A stretch of 28,967 nt of DNA from a virus: positions 1 to 28,967 of the IMG/VR virus record IMGVR_UViG_3300025009_000320; one strand, 5' to 3'. Below, one piece after another: positions 6,980 to 13,548 of this stretch. Position 1 is the stretch's first letter. Each line of letters starts with the position of its first letter. Below the pieces are notes generated by a model. It was not told the DNA's origin, searched no databases, and saw nothing but the letters and a program-made list of their open reading frames with translations. Both the position numbers and the translations under genes were made by a program.

Positions 6980-7116
6980 TTCCTCACTCCCATCTTTGCC
7001 AGTATCCATCTCAACAGTGTGACGCGACCTGTGCCGTGACAGACTTCACACTCACAAGTTCGATATGGCGGATAAGTAAAGAATCCTAAATAACAACCAT
7101 TCGGGCAAGTTATCAT
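6976..7116 (-). CDS. 46-residue Cys-rich protein (DnaJ-like zinc knuckle)
   Basis: This short gene has ATGA overlaps on both sides, at 7113-7116 and 6976-6979, which is strong evidence that it is translated. The product has an N-terminal Cys pair (TCPNGC), a central CECEVCHGTGR resembling one DnaJ CxxCxGxG zinc repeat, and a basic, hydrophobic end. The single knuckle may bind zinc with the N-terminal Cys residues. Its function is unknown. It is one of the chain of coupled small genes between the N6 methyltransferase and the VRR-NUC gene. Confidence 0.65.
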   Translation of the reverse strand: MITCPNGCYLGFFTYPPYRTCECEVCHGTGRVTLLRWILAKMGVRK

Positions 7117-7295
7117 TTGGAATCATTCTCACATTCTGACTTGCTTCTGTGGCAAACAGGACACTCGGTTTTATCCTTACCAATATAAAACGTCCAGTTT
7201 TTATTTGAACAATACCTACATTGCCAGTCGCCAGTTTTTATTAATTGCGCCATGATTGCGTCAATTTCAGCCTGTCGTTTTGCTGTTCGCGTCAT
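7113..7295 (-). CDS. 60-residue zinc-ribbon protein
   Basis: 60 residues with a basic helical N-terminus (RTAKRQAEIDAIMAQLIK), then CRYCSN and, 20 residues later, CPVCHRSK, a complete four-Cys zinc ribbon with an aromatic strand between the knuckles. The ATG follows GAGGAG and begins 14 bases after the methyltransferase stop; the end overlaps the 46-residue gene by ATGA. It looks like a small nucleic-acid or protein adaptor; nothing more specific can be said. Confidence 0.62.
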   Translation of the reverse strand: MTRTAKRQAEIDAIMAQLIKTGDWQCRYCSNKNWTFYIGKDKTECPVCHRSKSECENDSK

Positions 7296-7308
7296 TTCTT
7301 CTCCTCTT

Positions 7309-7737
7309 CTAATTTAGCCAACTCCGCCGGAATACAACAATAGCAGATGGAAACGGTGCGGGGTTATTCCCGTCTCCAAACTTCAACCGTCCACGAATAA
7401 AGCGGATCTGCCCTTTCATAACGTAGTCATGCCAGTATGCAGTGTCAGTTCGCGAGGGTATCAAACAAACCACTGTCGCCCCTTTTTGCGATTCGTCATA
7501 AGCCTTTTTAATCCACTTACCTATTTCGCGTCCGTAGGGTGGATTTACGAATACCGTACCTTGCCAGTCTTTTGTTAATCCGTCATCATCCCGCGTGAAA
7601 TGACGCGCACATTTTGCGTTCTCGTGAGTTGAACACGGATCTAATGTGAATTTAAATTCCAGATTCAACTCGTCAAACAACTTTTGCGGAGTAGTCCATT
7701 CGTTTGACAAACTACTCATCATTCCAGGGGTTATCAC
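7309..7737 (-). CDS. dam: phage DNA N6-adenine methyltransferase, first copy
   Basis: 142 residues of the phage Dam-like family. Residues 14-35 have EWTTPQKLFDELNLEF, then the LDPCST segment typical of this family. The VNPPYG motif, the NPPY catalytic tetrad, follows, and then a C-terminal strand with IRFIRGRLKFGDGNNPAPFP, where such enzymes carry a conserved FxxP-type ending. It methylates the exocyclic N6 of adenine in phage DNA. The first start is a GTG overlapping the upstream TGA; ATGs at codons 6 and 7 are possible alternatives. A second paralogue lies at 11767-12216. Confidence 0.88.
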   Translation of the reverse strand: MITPGMMSSLSNEWTTPQKLFDELNLEFKFTLDPCSTHENAKCARHFTRDDDGLTKDWQGTVFVNPPYGREIGKWIKKAYDESQKGATVVCLIPSRTDTAYWHDYVMKGQIRFIRGRLKFGDGNNPAPFPSAIVVFRRSWLN

Positions 7738-7913
7738 TTTGCTTCCTCCAGTTTCTTCAACTCCGCCATAACCTCATCACGGTGCGCCTTCCACCATGCG
7801 CTATCATGTTTCAGTATCATGTTGCGCCGGATCACTGCAATCTCATTCGCAGTCGTGCCATTCCGTACCGCTACCAAGTAGTCTCTACGCTGTGCAGGGG
7901 TGAGGTGGGTCAT
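7734..7913 (-). CDS. 59-residue basic protein, possible HTH
   Basis: 59 residues, with an ATG overlapping the upstream TGA (ATGA) and a TGA overlapping the next GTG. The sequence LTPAQRRDYLVAVRNGTTAN, then EIAVIRRNM, has the spacing of a small helix-turn-helix: helix, Gly turn, second helix with a Glu-Ile-Ala start. The C-terminal half is a charged helix (WWKAHRDEVMAELKKLEEAK). It may be a small DNA-binding protein. There is no Cys and no membrane segment. Confidence 0.62.
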   Translation of the reverse strand: MTHLTPAQRRDYLVAVRNGTTANEIAVIRRNMILKHDSAWWKAHRDEVMAELKKLEEAK

Positions 7914-8095
7914 GCTGTAAATCCACCTTCCTTGAGTATTTTCAATAATTCAATCATTTCCTCTGCCAATAGCGTGAACTTTTCACCGTCTTTATTTGAT
8001 AACCAAAAACATGCGGACAATTCAGAATATTCCAACTTGTTTTCTTGTTCCGGCTTTCCAAATTCAAATGTTTTCATGTATATGTCTTTACTCAC
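7910..8095 (-). CDS. small protein of unknown function
   Basis: 61 residues. The first start is a GTG overlapping the stop of a 17-codon frame upstream; an ATG at codon 7 is an alternative. The N-terminal half is polar and aromatic (FEFGKPEQENKLEYSELS, ACFWL). The C-terminal half is a clear amphipathic acidic helix (LAEEMIELLKILKEGG). No metal site is visible. The stop overlaps the next gene by four bases. Small acidic phage proteins of this kind are sometimes inhibitors of host proteins; no evidence for that is present here. Confidence 0.55.
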   Translation of the reverse strand: MSKDIYMKTFEFGKPEQENKLEYSELSACFWLSNKDGEKFTLLAEEMIELLKILKEGGFTA

Positions 8096-8145
8096 CTCTC
8101 CACCTCATTCAGCGGTTTGGCTATCCGATTCCAGGCGATTCTCAT
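8092..8145 (-). CDS. possible 17-residue leader peptide
   Basis: A 17-codon frame begins with ATG after GAGGAGAGAG, an excellent Shine-Dalgarno site, and ends in AGGTGAG, where its TGA overlaps the GTG start of the following gene. The peptide is basic with two Trp/Ile-rich turns and has no known motif. The good ribosome binding site may serve mainly to bring ribosomes to the GTG start by coupling. Because it is so short, the call is uncertain. Confidence 0.4.
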   Translation of the reverse strand: MRIAWNRIAKPLNEVER

Positions 8146-8157
8146 TTTCTCTCTCCT

Positions 8158-8466
8158 CTATTCCTTCAACTCTGCTTGGATACGCCTCATTAATTCCTTG
8201 TGCGCTTGATAGTCTATTTCCTCGTAACGCAATTCCGGTTTAACGAATGGGTTTATGTTAAGCGCGTCTCGGTGAACCTCCCGAAGCAGTTCACGCAGGC
8301 GGGCGAGGTCGGAGGACTGATTGGCAACAGTTTGATTGGCAACGTCTTTGCGGATATACTCGTGACTGACAATGCCGTTTTCCTTATCGGTAATTTCATC
8401 AGCACACCAGGTTATCTCGTCACCAACGTCTTGCAGGTAGATTATCTTTGGATATTTGTCACTCAT
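8158..8466 (-). CDS. unknown phage protein with C-terminal helices
   Basis: 102 residues. The first 45 residues are a small mixed domain with aromatic residues (KIIYLQDVGDEITWC, EYIRKD). Similar starts occur in many short phage early proteins of unknown role. A near-duplicate VANQTVANQ follows. The C-terminal half is helical and charged (LARLRELLREVHRDAL, HKELMRRIQAELKE), probably a coiled coil. It overlaps the previous gene by eight bases. No function can be assigned. Confidence 0.58.
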   Translation of the reverse strand: MSDKYPKIIYLQDVGDEITWCADEITDKENGIVSHEYIRKDVANQTVANQSSDLARLRELLREVHRDALNINPFVKPELRYEEIDYQAHKELMRRIQAELKE

Positions 8467-8674
8467 TTTTCAACGCCTCCTGTGCTATCTTTTTCATAGC
8501 ATCAATTTGTGATTGATGTTTCCACAATCCTGTTGCAATCGGGTCATTGCTGAATTTCGCAATCCTTTCCAGCGCCTCCCGCAACTTCACATTCTCGGCG
8601 CGGAGGGAATCAATCTCATCGTCTGGATTCGGATACTTCGAGTACACCGTGTAAGTACATTTCAATTCACTCAT
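8459..8674 (-). CDS. small coiled-coil protein of unknown function
   Basis: 71 residues. After a beta-like start (LKCTYTVYSKYP) there is a classical leucine-zipper stretch, DEIDSLRAENVKLREALERI, and then a segment with WKHQSQIDAMKKIAQEAL. Such short coiled-coil proteins with IDxLRAENxxLREAL heptads are frequent in phage early regions and probably dimerise. The ATG is preceded by GAGGAG, and the gene starts 54 bases downstream of the helicase stop. Confidence 0.6.
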   Translation of the reverse strand: MSELKCTYTVYSKYPNPDDEIDSLRAENVKLREALERIAKFSNDPIATGLWKHQSQIDAMKKIAQEALKNE

Positions 8675-8728
8675 ATCATTCTCCTCTCAATTATCATACA
8701 ACTTTTGCACACTGATTTCAAGTGGCAA

Positions 8729-10000
8729 TTATCTAAATTGGCTGGTTGACTTCTCCAGTTCACCAAACGCCGGGAATCCTGGTTTTTTGACAAGCGTTAT
8801 CATCCTGGCATCCCCGTCACCTTCTCGCAACTTGTCGAATAAAAGGGTAATCAGGTTAGGATTCTTGTTGTCCTTCATCATCACGGCTATTGTGTCAACG
8901 TCATAACTAATTTGCCCGGATCCTGATAATGTGGCCATGCCAGACCCGCCGCCTATTCCCTGCTTATTCATGGAATGTATTGTCAAACAGGCTAGGTTCA
9001 GGTCTTTGGCTATGTCGTGTAATGACGACCCGATATAGGCTAATCTTTCGTGATCGTCCTTTCCATAGCGGTCCTTCAGGAGCCTTAAATAATCGACAAT
9101 GAAAAATTCTATACCGTTTAGCGTTTTTCTCTTTACCAAATCAGCTCTCATTGAGGCGGTTGTCCATTGAGTAGAATCCGAAAAGTAAACGGGTAGATGT
9201 TCAAGCCTTCCTATCGCAGCGTTTATTTTTGTTTGCTCATGATCCTCTAGCCTGCCTGATTTCATGCTTGACACTTGCACACTACTTTCAACCGATAATG
9301 TCCGGCGCAGCGTCTGGTGACTTGACATTTCCATTTCGTAAATAACGCCCGGATGGTCAAATTTTGCCATTGAGAAGCCAATCTGCATAGCCAGTAAAGA
9401 CTTTCCTAATCCCGGCTCGCCTGATAGTAAAAACACCTCACCTTTTTGCAATCCCCCAGCAATCTTGTCAAGCCCTGGTATACCAGTTGCCAATCCGTAA
9501 ATATCCTTCGGGTCGGCAATCCTTACCTGTATATCATCATATAAAGTTGATAATATCTCTGAAACGGGTTTGCTCTCTTTGTCCGGTGAAGCGTTAGTTA
9601 CCATTCTCGTAACAAATCCCGGTATACTATCCTGTAAATCTTTACTTTCGTCAAATGCGCTTGTGGCAAGGTCACCTGACAGTTTTATGTAATCCCTCCG
9701 TCTTGCTTTGTCTTTGACAATGGATACATAAGAATCCCAATTCATACTAGACGGGGTAATATAGGTTGTGTTGGTTAAGAATGACGCGTCAACCTTCCCG
9801 ACTAATTTCTGCATTACCGTGAGATAGTCTATGTCATGGTGCTCAATGGATAACTCTTGAAACGCTATCCAGGTTGCTTTTGTATCCCCAAAATAGAAGT
9901 CATCGGCGGACAAATCAATCTCGCGAAAACATGACGGGTTGACTAAAACGGATCCGATTACCGCCATTTCGGCTTCTTTACTGCAAGGAAGTTGATTCAT
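8729..10000 (-). CDS. dnaB: DnaB-like replicative helicase
   Basis: 423 residues. The N-terminal domain (about 1-110) begins CSKEAEMAVIGSVLVNP, the DnaB N-domain signature that contacts primase. A linker leads to the RecA-like motor at about 170: GIPGLDKIAGGLQKGEVFLL, Walker A SGEPGLGKS (193-201), a Glu-rich H1a-like EMEMS, Walker B FFIVDYLRLL near 300, and the SGSGQISYDVDTI region with the arginine-finger-proximal H4. It unwinds phage DNA at the fork as a hexamer. It lies downstream of the replication initiator and a C5 methyltransferase, and its start overlaps the methyltransferase end by 23 bases. Confidence 0.93.
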   Translation of the reverse strand: MNQLPCSKEAEMAVIGSVLVNPSCFREIDLSADDFYFGDTKATWIAFQELSIEHHDIDYLTVMQKLVGKVDASFLTNTTYITPSSMNWDSYVSIVKDKARRRDYIKLSGDLATSAFDESKDLQDSIPGFVTRMVTNASPDKESKPVSEILSTLYDDIQVRIADPKDIYGLATGIPGLDKIAGGLQKGEVFLLSGEPGLGKSLLAMQIGFSMAKFDHPGVIYEMEMSSHQTLRRTLSVESSVQVSSMKSGRLEDHEQTKINAAIGRLEHLPVYFSDSTQWTTASMRADLVKRKTLNGIEFFIVDYLRLLKDRYGKDDHERLAYIGSSLHDIAKDLNLACLTIHSMNKQGIGGGSGMATLSGSGQISYDVDTIAVMMKDNKNPNLITLLFDKLREGDGDARMITLVKKPGFPAFGELEKSTSQFR

Positions 10001-10703
10001 TTATAATCCTTTTCCCGATCCACTCTGCTATTTGTGGCACTACTGCATTGCCCATTTGTTTTACTCTACGTTTGTCCAATTCAATGGGTATCCCATTATC
10101 CATTCGTATAATTGGGGGTTGGGTATTCCCCCATATTTGTTTTGAACAATCCAACCTATGCCGTGATAATGATCTCCAGGACTCTTTGAAGTCATATACT
10201 TCTCTTCCCAAACCGTTGGGGTAGGCCACAATGTAGATTCTTTCCCTTCTGTGCGGTGCGCCAAATTTTTGCGCCGGTAGCACTTGCCATTCTGCATCAA
10301 ACCCGATTGTGGCCAAATCTCCAAGTATGTTTCCAAAGAATTTTCCATTGTCGCTTGAGAGTAACCCAAATACATTTTCTGCCACAACCCACTTTGGGTT
10401 AATTTCGCAAATGATTCTGAAAAATTCCGACCAAAGCGTCGATCTCTTTCCGTTAAGCCCAAGTCTATCCCCTGCAAGACTGACATCCTGGCATGGGAAT
10501 CCCCCACAAATAACGTCAACTGGTTCAAGGTTGTGTTTTCCAACTTCTCTGACATCTTTATACCTCTTTACTAATGGCCAATGTTTTTCTAATACCTTAT
10601 TGCAGGCATCATCAATTTCGACTTGCCAGGAGCATTCCATTCCTGCCCTCTCAAAGCCCAAGTCGAACCCGCCAATCCCCGAAAATAAGCTGCCAAATTT
10701 CAT
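9978..10703 (-). CDS. DNA (cytosine-5) methyltransferase, second copy
   Basis: 241 residues, short for the family but with every core motif. Motif I is SLFSGIGGFDLGFERAG (5-21), motif IV GGFPCQDVS with catalytic Cys71, motif VI AENV (109-111), motif VIII APHRRERIYIV and motif X QMGNAVVP near the C-terminus. The target-recognition region between VIII and X is only about 50 residues, so the enzyme is compact. It differs clearly from the first copy (SPPCQGFS), so the two probably recognise different sites. The gene follows the replication initiator by seven bases and contains a second reading frame at 10061-10555. Confidence 0.93.
   Translation of the reverse strand: MKFGSLFSGIGGFDLGFERAGMECSWQVEIDDACNKVLEKHWPLVKRYKDVREVGKHNLEPVDVICGGFPCQDVSLAGDRLGLNGKRSTLWSEFFRIICEINPKWVVAENVFGLLSSDNGKFFGNILGDLATIGFDAEWQVLPAQKFGAPHRRERIYIVAYPNGLGREVYDFKESWRSLSRHRLDCSKQIWGNTQPPIIRMDNGIPIELDKRRVKQMGNAVVPQIAEWIGKRIINESTSLQ
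10061..10555 (-). CDS. ORF nested in the C5 methyltransferase gene (+1 frame)
   Basis: 164 codons lie wholly inside the methyltransferase gene on the same strand, offset by +1. The ATG follows GAGG with a seven-base gap, a better ribosome binding site than chance would usually give. The product contains SHARMSVLQG, a SFAKL...SGLWQK stretch, LEIWPQSGLMQNGKCYRR, LWPTPT, and, at the end, YEWIMGYPLNWT. From memory, proteins with this order of motifs (a W/PRSGMM-like block, WPTPT, and EWLMGYPxGWT) occur widely beside phage C5 methyltransferases, often annotated as methylase-related. That makes translation plausible. The biochemical role is unknown. It could also be an accident of the conserved methyltransferase sequence. 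Confidence 0.6.
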   Translation of the reverse strand: MSEKLENTTLNQLTLFVGDSHARMSVLQGIDLGLTERDRRFGRNFSESFAKLTQSGLWQKMYLGYSQATMENSLETYLEIWPQSGLMQNGKCYRRKNLAHRTEGKESTLWPTPTVWEEKYMTSKSPGDHYHGIGWIVQNKYGGIPNPQLYEWIMGYPLNWTNVE

Positions 10704-10710
10704 ACTCCTC

Positions 10711-11442
10711 CTAAATCATAACCACATTGCCGTCAGGGTCTTTGTACATTCTTTTGGGAGCGGACTCTTTAGGTATTGCCGTTGTCCAGGTAGGTAACGC
10801 CGTCCTCAAACTAGACAACGCCTTTTTAATATTCGTTATCTTTTTATCTTTTATCCATAAAGCAGCGGACATTACTTTATCCGCACCGTATGTATCCCTG
10901 AATTCAATAATCTCATAGCCTTGATCGTTGCTTGCTAATGATTTTAGACCTGACTTTTCTAGGAATTCACCAACAAATGCTATGTTATCAGTAGGTTGCG
11001 CGTTATTCTTAGTCTTTTCTTTATCTATATCTTTATCTATATCTGCATCACGAACCGTTGCACTATCGTTACGCTCTCGTTTCACTTTCGTATCAGTTTC
11101 GTAATATTCTCGTTTCTGTTGCGTTTCACGATAGCGCATTGACCGTTCGTTTGTATCCATTGCGGATTGTCGGTCATGCCAGTTTGTTATTGAGTAAACG
11201 CCGTCCCGATATGTAAGCAATCCGGGCGATACCAACTCTTCTAATTCTTTGATAAGTTGGTCCTCTGGAATACGGAATACATAAAGCATGTGTTCAATCG
11301 GTGGGAGTTCTCCGTCCTTGTCATAATCCCCTGCAAGGCACAAACATTCATACCATCGAAGTCTAGCACCTGGCGACCTCATCATTATTTTTGGGTCATA
11401 GATAGTTTCGTGAAACAACTTTAGCCAATACTTACTCGCCAT
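10711..11442 (-). CDS. phage replication initiator / replisome organiser
   Basis: 243 residues. The N-terminus (KYWLKLFHETIYDPKI, then an RLRWYECLCLAGDYDKDGEL segment) matches the winged-helix domain of phage replisome-organiser proteins that bind origin DNA. The middle (about 90-145) is charged and low in complexity, and the C-terminal part (GYEIIEFRDTYGADKVMSAA) resembles a DnaD-like helical region. Such proteins bind the origin and load the helicase, which is encoded two genes downstream. The gene has its own promoter-like sequence and a long structured leader. GGGAG lies six bases before the ATG. Confidence 0.78.
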   Translation of the reverse strand: MASKYWLKLFHETIYDPKIMMRSPGARLRWYECLCLAGDYDKDGELPPIEHMLYVFRIPEDQLIKELEELVSPGLLTYRDGVYSITNWHDRQSAMDTNERSMRYRETQQKREYYETDTKVKRERNDSATVRDADIDKDIDKEKTKNNAQPTDNIAFVGEFLEKSGLKSLASNDQGYEIIEFRDTYGADKVMSAALWIKDKKITNIKKALSSLRTALPTWTTAIPKESAPKRMYKDPDGNVVMI

Positions 11443-11460
11443 GTTTACTCCCTGTGTAAC

Positions 11461-11560
11461 AAAAATCCGTCCTCATACCTTTTGCCTATCCTGTCAGAGA
11501 GTGGGCGGTGATATAAGAACGGATATTTGTCGGCAAAATAAAACGCCTCAACTCTCTGAC
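11461..11560 (-). promoter_or_regulatory. structured 5' leader of the replication initiator (pseudoknot / attenuator candidate)
   Basis: On the minus-strand RNA a ten-base-pair perfect stem is formed by 11551-11560 with 11493-11502, extended by GGCG/CGCC. Its loop contains two segments that pair further downstream. 11532-11538 pairs with 11480-11486 (UUUUGCC/GGCAAAA). 11513-11524 pairs with 11465-11476 over 12 positions, with five more pairs after one U-U mismatch. The last helix is followed by UUUUUG, as in an intrinsic terminator. The pairings cross each other, so they are either a pseudoknot or alternative states of a switch. Confidence 0.6.
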
Positions 11561-11566
11561 TTACTC

Positions 11567-11596
11567 ATTATACACCACAACCACCGCAAACTACAA
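11567..11596 (-). promoter_or_regulatory. putative promoter of the replication initiator operon
   Basis: A consensus TATAAT (-10) at 11567-11572 is preceded at 18 bases by TTGTAG (11591-11596), a weak -35. The -35 overlaps the end of the 19-base repeat by two bases, which suggests that the repeat is an activator or operator site. The predicted RNA start, near 11560, lies exactly at the base of the leader stem. Confidence 0.55.
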
Positions 11597-11613
11597 CTAC
11601 GTATTTAAGGCAA
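11595..11613 (-). repeat. 19-bp intergenic repeat, copy 2
   Basis: AACTACGTATTTAAGGCAA, identical to 4250-4268. It lies immediately upstream of the TATAAT of the replication initiator promoter and nine bases beyond the stop of the upstream gene. In both copies a structured RNA element follows in the direction of transcription. Confidence 0.62.
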
Positions 11614-11621
11614 TCGGTCAT

Positions 11622-11780
11622 TTACGCCTGCTCGCACGCTTCGATGTATTGCAGACATGAATCGCATATTCCGTCATTCAGATCGTCCGCGTGAAACTTG
11701 TCGTGGCATTTGTCGCACGTGGTATATTTTGGAATACCAGGCGGGTTCAATCTGCTATCCATGAAGTCAACTGATTCCAT
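11622..11780 (-). CDS. small zinc-finger protein
   Basis: The frame is open to 11864, but the ATG at 11780 follows AGAGG and overlaps the methyltransferase end by 14 bases, so I choose it: 52 residues. Residues 21-44 hold CDKCHDKFHADD and CDSC, a four-ligand zinc site (CxxC ... CxxC with nearby His). It is the last gene before the intergenic regulatory region of the replication genes. The function is unknown. Confidence 0.62.
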   Translation of the reverse strand: MESVDFMDSRLNPPGIPKYTTCDKCHDKFHADDLNDGICDSCLQYIEACEQA

Positions 11781-12216
11781 CGTTAATCCTCTTTTCTGGA
11801 TCCAAAACGAACGCGGCAACCCATCTGCCAGTACCTTTACCTTGTTGTCGATCCTCAATTGCAAGCCAGCGAATATCTTTTAGGTTGCGAATTTCAGCGC
11901 CTTGTTCAATCAGCATGTGGATCCATTTGTCAATTGGGTAAAGCAACACAACTTTTTTACCTTTTTGGAATTCCTTAATTGATTTTCTAGCCCATGCTGT
12001 AGGACCATATTTTTTACCATCAACTTCAATTGCTCCGAATGGTGGGTTGACATAATTTGAGGATCCCCACTCCGCCACTAATCCGTCAAAGTCATCAGGT
12101 TTTGGGAATGGGCAAGGGTCAAATGTAAACGCGAATTCTTGATCTAACTCCTCATAAACATCATCAGGAATAAGCCAGTAGTGTTTGCCGTCTTTAGCGC
12201 CTTCTGTAAATGTCAC
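11767..12216 (-). CDS. phage DNA N6-adenine methyltransferase-like, second copy
   Basis: 149 residues, a distant paralogue of 7309-7737. It starts YWLIPDDVYEELDQEFAFTF, then DPCPFP where the other copy has LDPCST, then YVNPPFG, the catalytic NPPF. A strand VVLLYPIDKW follows, then the C-terminal GRWVAAFVLDP. The order of motifs is that of the phage Dam-like N6A methyltransferase family. NPPF instead of NPPY is common in active N6 enzymes. It overlaps both neighbours by a few bases. With its paralogue it probably marks phage DNA against host restriction. Confidence 0.8.
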   Translation of the reverse strand: MTFTEGAKDGKHYWLIPDDVYEELDQEFAFTFDPCPFPKPDDFDGLVAEWGSSNYVNPPFGAIEVDGKKYGPTAWARKSIKEFQKGKKVVLLYPIDKWIHMLIEQGAEIRNLKDIRWLAIEDRQQGKGTGRWVAAFVLDPEKRINDGIS

Positions 12217-12446
12217 TTGAAAAACTCCTCTACTGGATTTTCTTCTTCCGACCCTTGTAAATACTCGAATGTTTCCAAGAGAAAATGAAGCATCTTGTTT
12301 TTATCCTCACTTCGTAAGGTCATAGGATTTTCAGTTTCATCAACTAAGAATTCATATATTGACAACGCCCTATCGTGAACAGCGTCAGGACTATTGCAAT
12401 TTGATTCCAAGTGTATTTCAGATCCACATATTGTACAATCACTCAT
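12213..12446 (-). CDS. small protein with N-terminal Cys knuckle
   Basis: 77 residues. The start CTICGSEIHLESNC contains a CxxC knuckle and a third Cys; a metal site would need one more ligand, perhaps the His. The rest is acidic and helical (YEFLVDETENP, MLHFLLETFEYLQG). The gene follows GAGGAG, downstream of the GC-rich hairpin, and overlaps the N6 methyltransferase start by four bases. Its function is unknown. Confidence 0.58.
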   Translation of the reverse strand: MSDCTICGSEIHLESNCNSPDAVHDRALSIYEFLVDETENPMTLRSEDKNKMLHFLLETFEYLQGSEEENPVEEFFK

Positions 12447-12463
12447 CGTTATCTCCTCTGTAA

Positions 12464-12496
12464 CTCCCGGCTTTAATTCCCCGTATTAGCCGGGAG
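12464..12496 (-). repeat. GC-rich intergenic hairpin
   Basis: CTCCCGGC at 12464-12471 pairs with GCCGGGAG at 12489-12496, and TAAT/ATTA extends the stem inside. There is no U-run after it on the minus strand, so it is not a typical terminator. It sits between the recombinase stop and the next ribosome binding site and may protect or process the mRNA. Confidence 0.5.
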
Positions 12497-12506
12497 ATTG
12501 AAACGG

Positions 12507-13304
12507 TTATTTGATCGCGTTCTCGAATGTTTCCATAATCCCTTCAGCGGGGATCTTGCCAGCCTTGAACATCTCTTCGATTGCCTTTGCAGCGTCGGAT
12601 GTGCTCAAACCTTTAGCGTTGGCAACCATCTTGACCACCTCGGCGGATAACCGCTTGTATTTCTTGTCCTGGTCGATTTCCTTGACAGTGGCGGGTAAAC
12701 TCGATTGGTCTATCGGGGTTACGTCTACAATTTCTTCGTGGGTTGATTGTCCCATTTCTTCTGTGGTGTATAAGCCGGATAGTTCTTGTGGGAACGCCTT
12801 GCGGAGTGCTAAACTTTCAGCACACTTTGCAATCATAATATCAGGCATTTTATTCCACATGTGCATCAGTTCACCGTCTTTTTTGCGCTGTGCATAAGCC
12901 TCAAACCTGGCAACTGCCCATAACGGTTCTTTGAAGTCGGACCGCAACACACCAACTTTAGCGGCGGCGGGGGATTCTGATTCTAACCAGACTTCTTTCC
13001 ATGCGCCGTCTTTACCACACCAGTATGGTCCTAATTGACCCGCGTATTTCTCGGAGCGTTCGGCAACCAACCGGAAGCCGTCAATGGATACCTGTACCAC
13101 CATTTTTTCAATATAGGCGTTGGTATCCTTGTCCCACTCTTTGCGCTTGATTGCATAAATCTGGCGGGCAAACGGGTCAAGTCCAGTCCGCTGTGATTGT
13201 TGGATGAATAATTGCAATTCATCATCCGTTGCACCTTTTGCTATGGTGCGCTTGATTAGGTCAATCTGTTCGCGTCCGAATTCCATTGTTACGATTTCAT
13301 TCAT
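12507..13304 (-). CDS. bet: Bet/RecT-family single-strand annealing recombinase
   Basis: Anneals complementary single strands during phage recombination and replication. From the ATG at 13304, after GAGGAG, the protein has 265 residues, close to lambda Bet; the longer frame to 13352 is unlikely. The first 190 residues carry the family pattern: [20 protein letters not shown], then [15 protein letters not shown], then [20 protein letters not shown], then [22 protein letters not shown] polar linker and a helical C-terminal region (about 200-265) follow, a probable contact for single-strand binding protein or exonuclease. No partner exonuclease or SSB is recognisable next to it. Confidence 0.9.
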   Translation of the reverse strand: MNEIVTMEFGREQIDLIKRTIAKGATDDELQLFIQQSQRTGLDPFARQIYAIKRKEWDKDTNAYIEKMVVQVSIDGFRLVAERSEKYAGQLGPYWCGKDGAWKEVWLESESPAAAKVGVLRSDFKEPLWAVARFEAYAQRKKDGELMHMWNKMPDIMIAKCAESLALRKAFPQELSGLYTTEEMGQSTHEEIVDVTPIDQSSLPATVKEIDQDKKYKRLSAEVVKMVANAKGLSTSDAAKAIEEMFKAGKIPAEGIMETFENAIK

Positions 13305-13317
13305 TGTTTCATCTCCT

Positions 13318-13548
13318 CTAAATTGGTAATTCTGGTGTGTCAAGTGACACAATAACTTTTAGCGAATCCCAATATGCCTGCGGGATGTCAGCGCGTTCGA
13401 TCTCCGCGCCGCACCTTCGGCAAAAGTAGAATATCCCTCCGCCGTGATAGCATATCTCGCCTGACGCACCGTCAAAGTATTCCGTTGGTTCAACATAGTC
13501 AGCGCATATCAGGTCTACAGGGTGCTTGCATCGGATGTAAAACATCAT
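13318..13548 (-). CDS. small zinc-ribbon-like protein
   Basis: 76 residues. Cys8 and His9 ([13 protein letters not shown]) near the N-terminus and [15 protein letters not shown] near residue 42 form a split four-ligand zinc site. Between them lies a Gly-rich YHGGGIFYF strand. The tail is hydrophobic and acidic. The start overlaps the upstream gene by four bases. The next gene downstream is the recombinase, starting 14 bases after this stop. Function unknown. Confidence 0.6.
   Translation of the reverse strand: MMFYIRCKHPVDLICADYVEPTEYFDGASGEICYHGGGIFYFCRRCGAEIERADIPQAYWDSLKVIVSLDTPELPI

Noticed and set aside
11570-11621. 17-codon frame directly after the zinc-finger gene
   Set aside because: It runs through the 19-base repeat and promoter and has no ribosome site.
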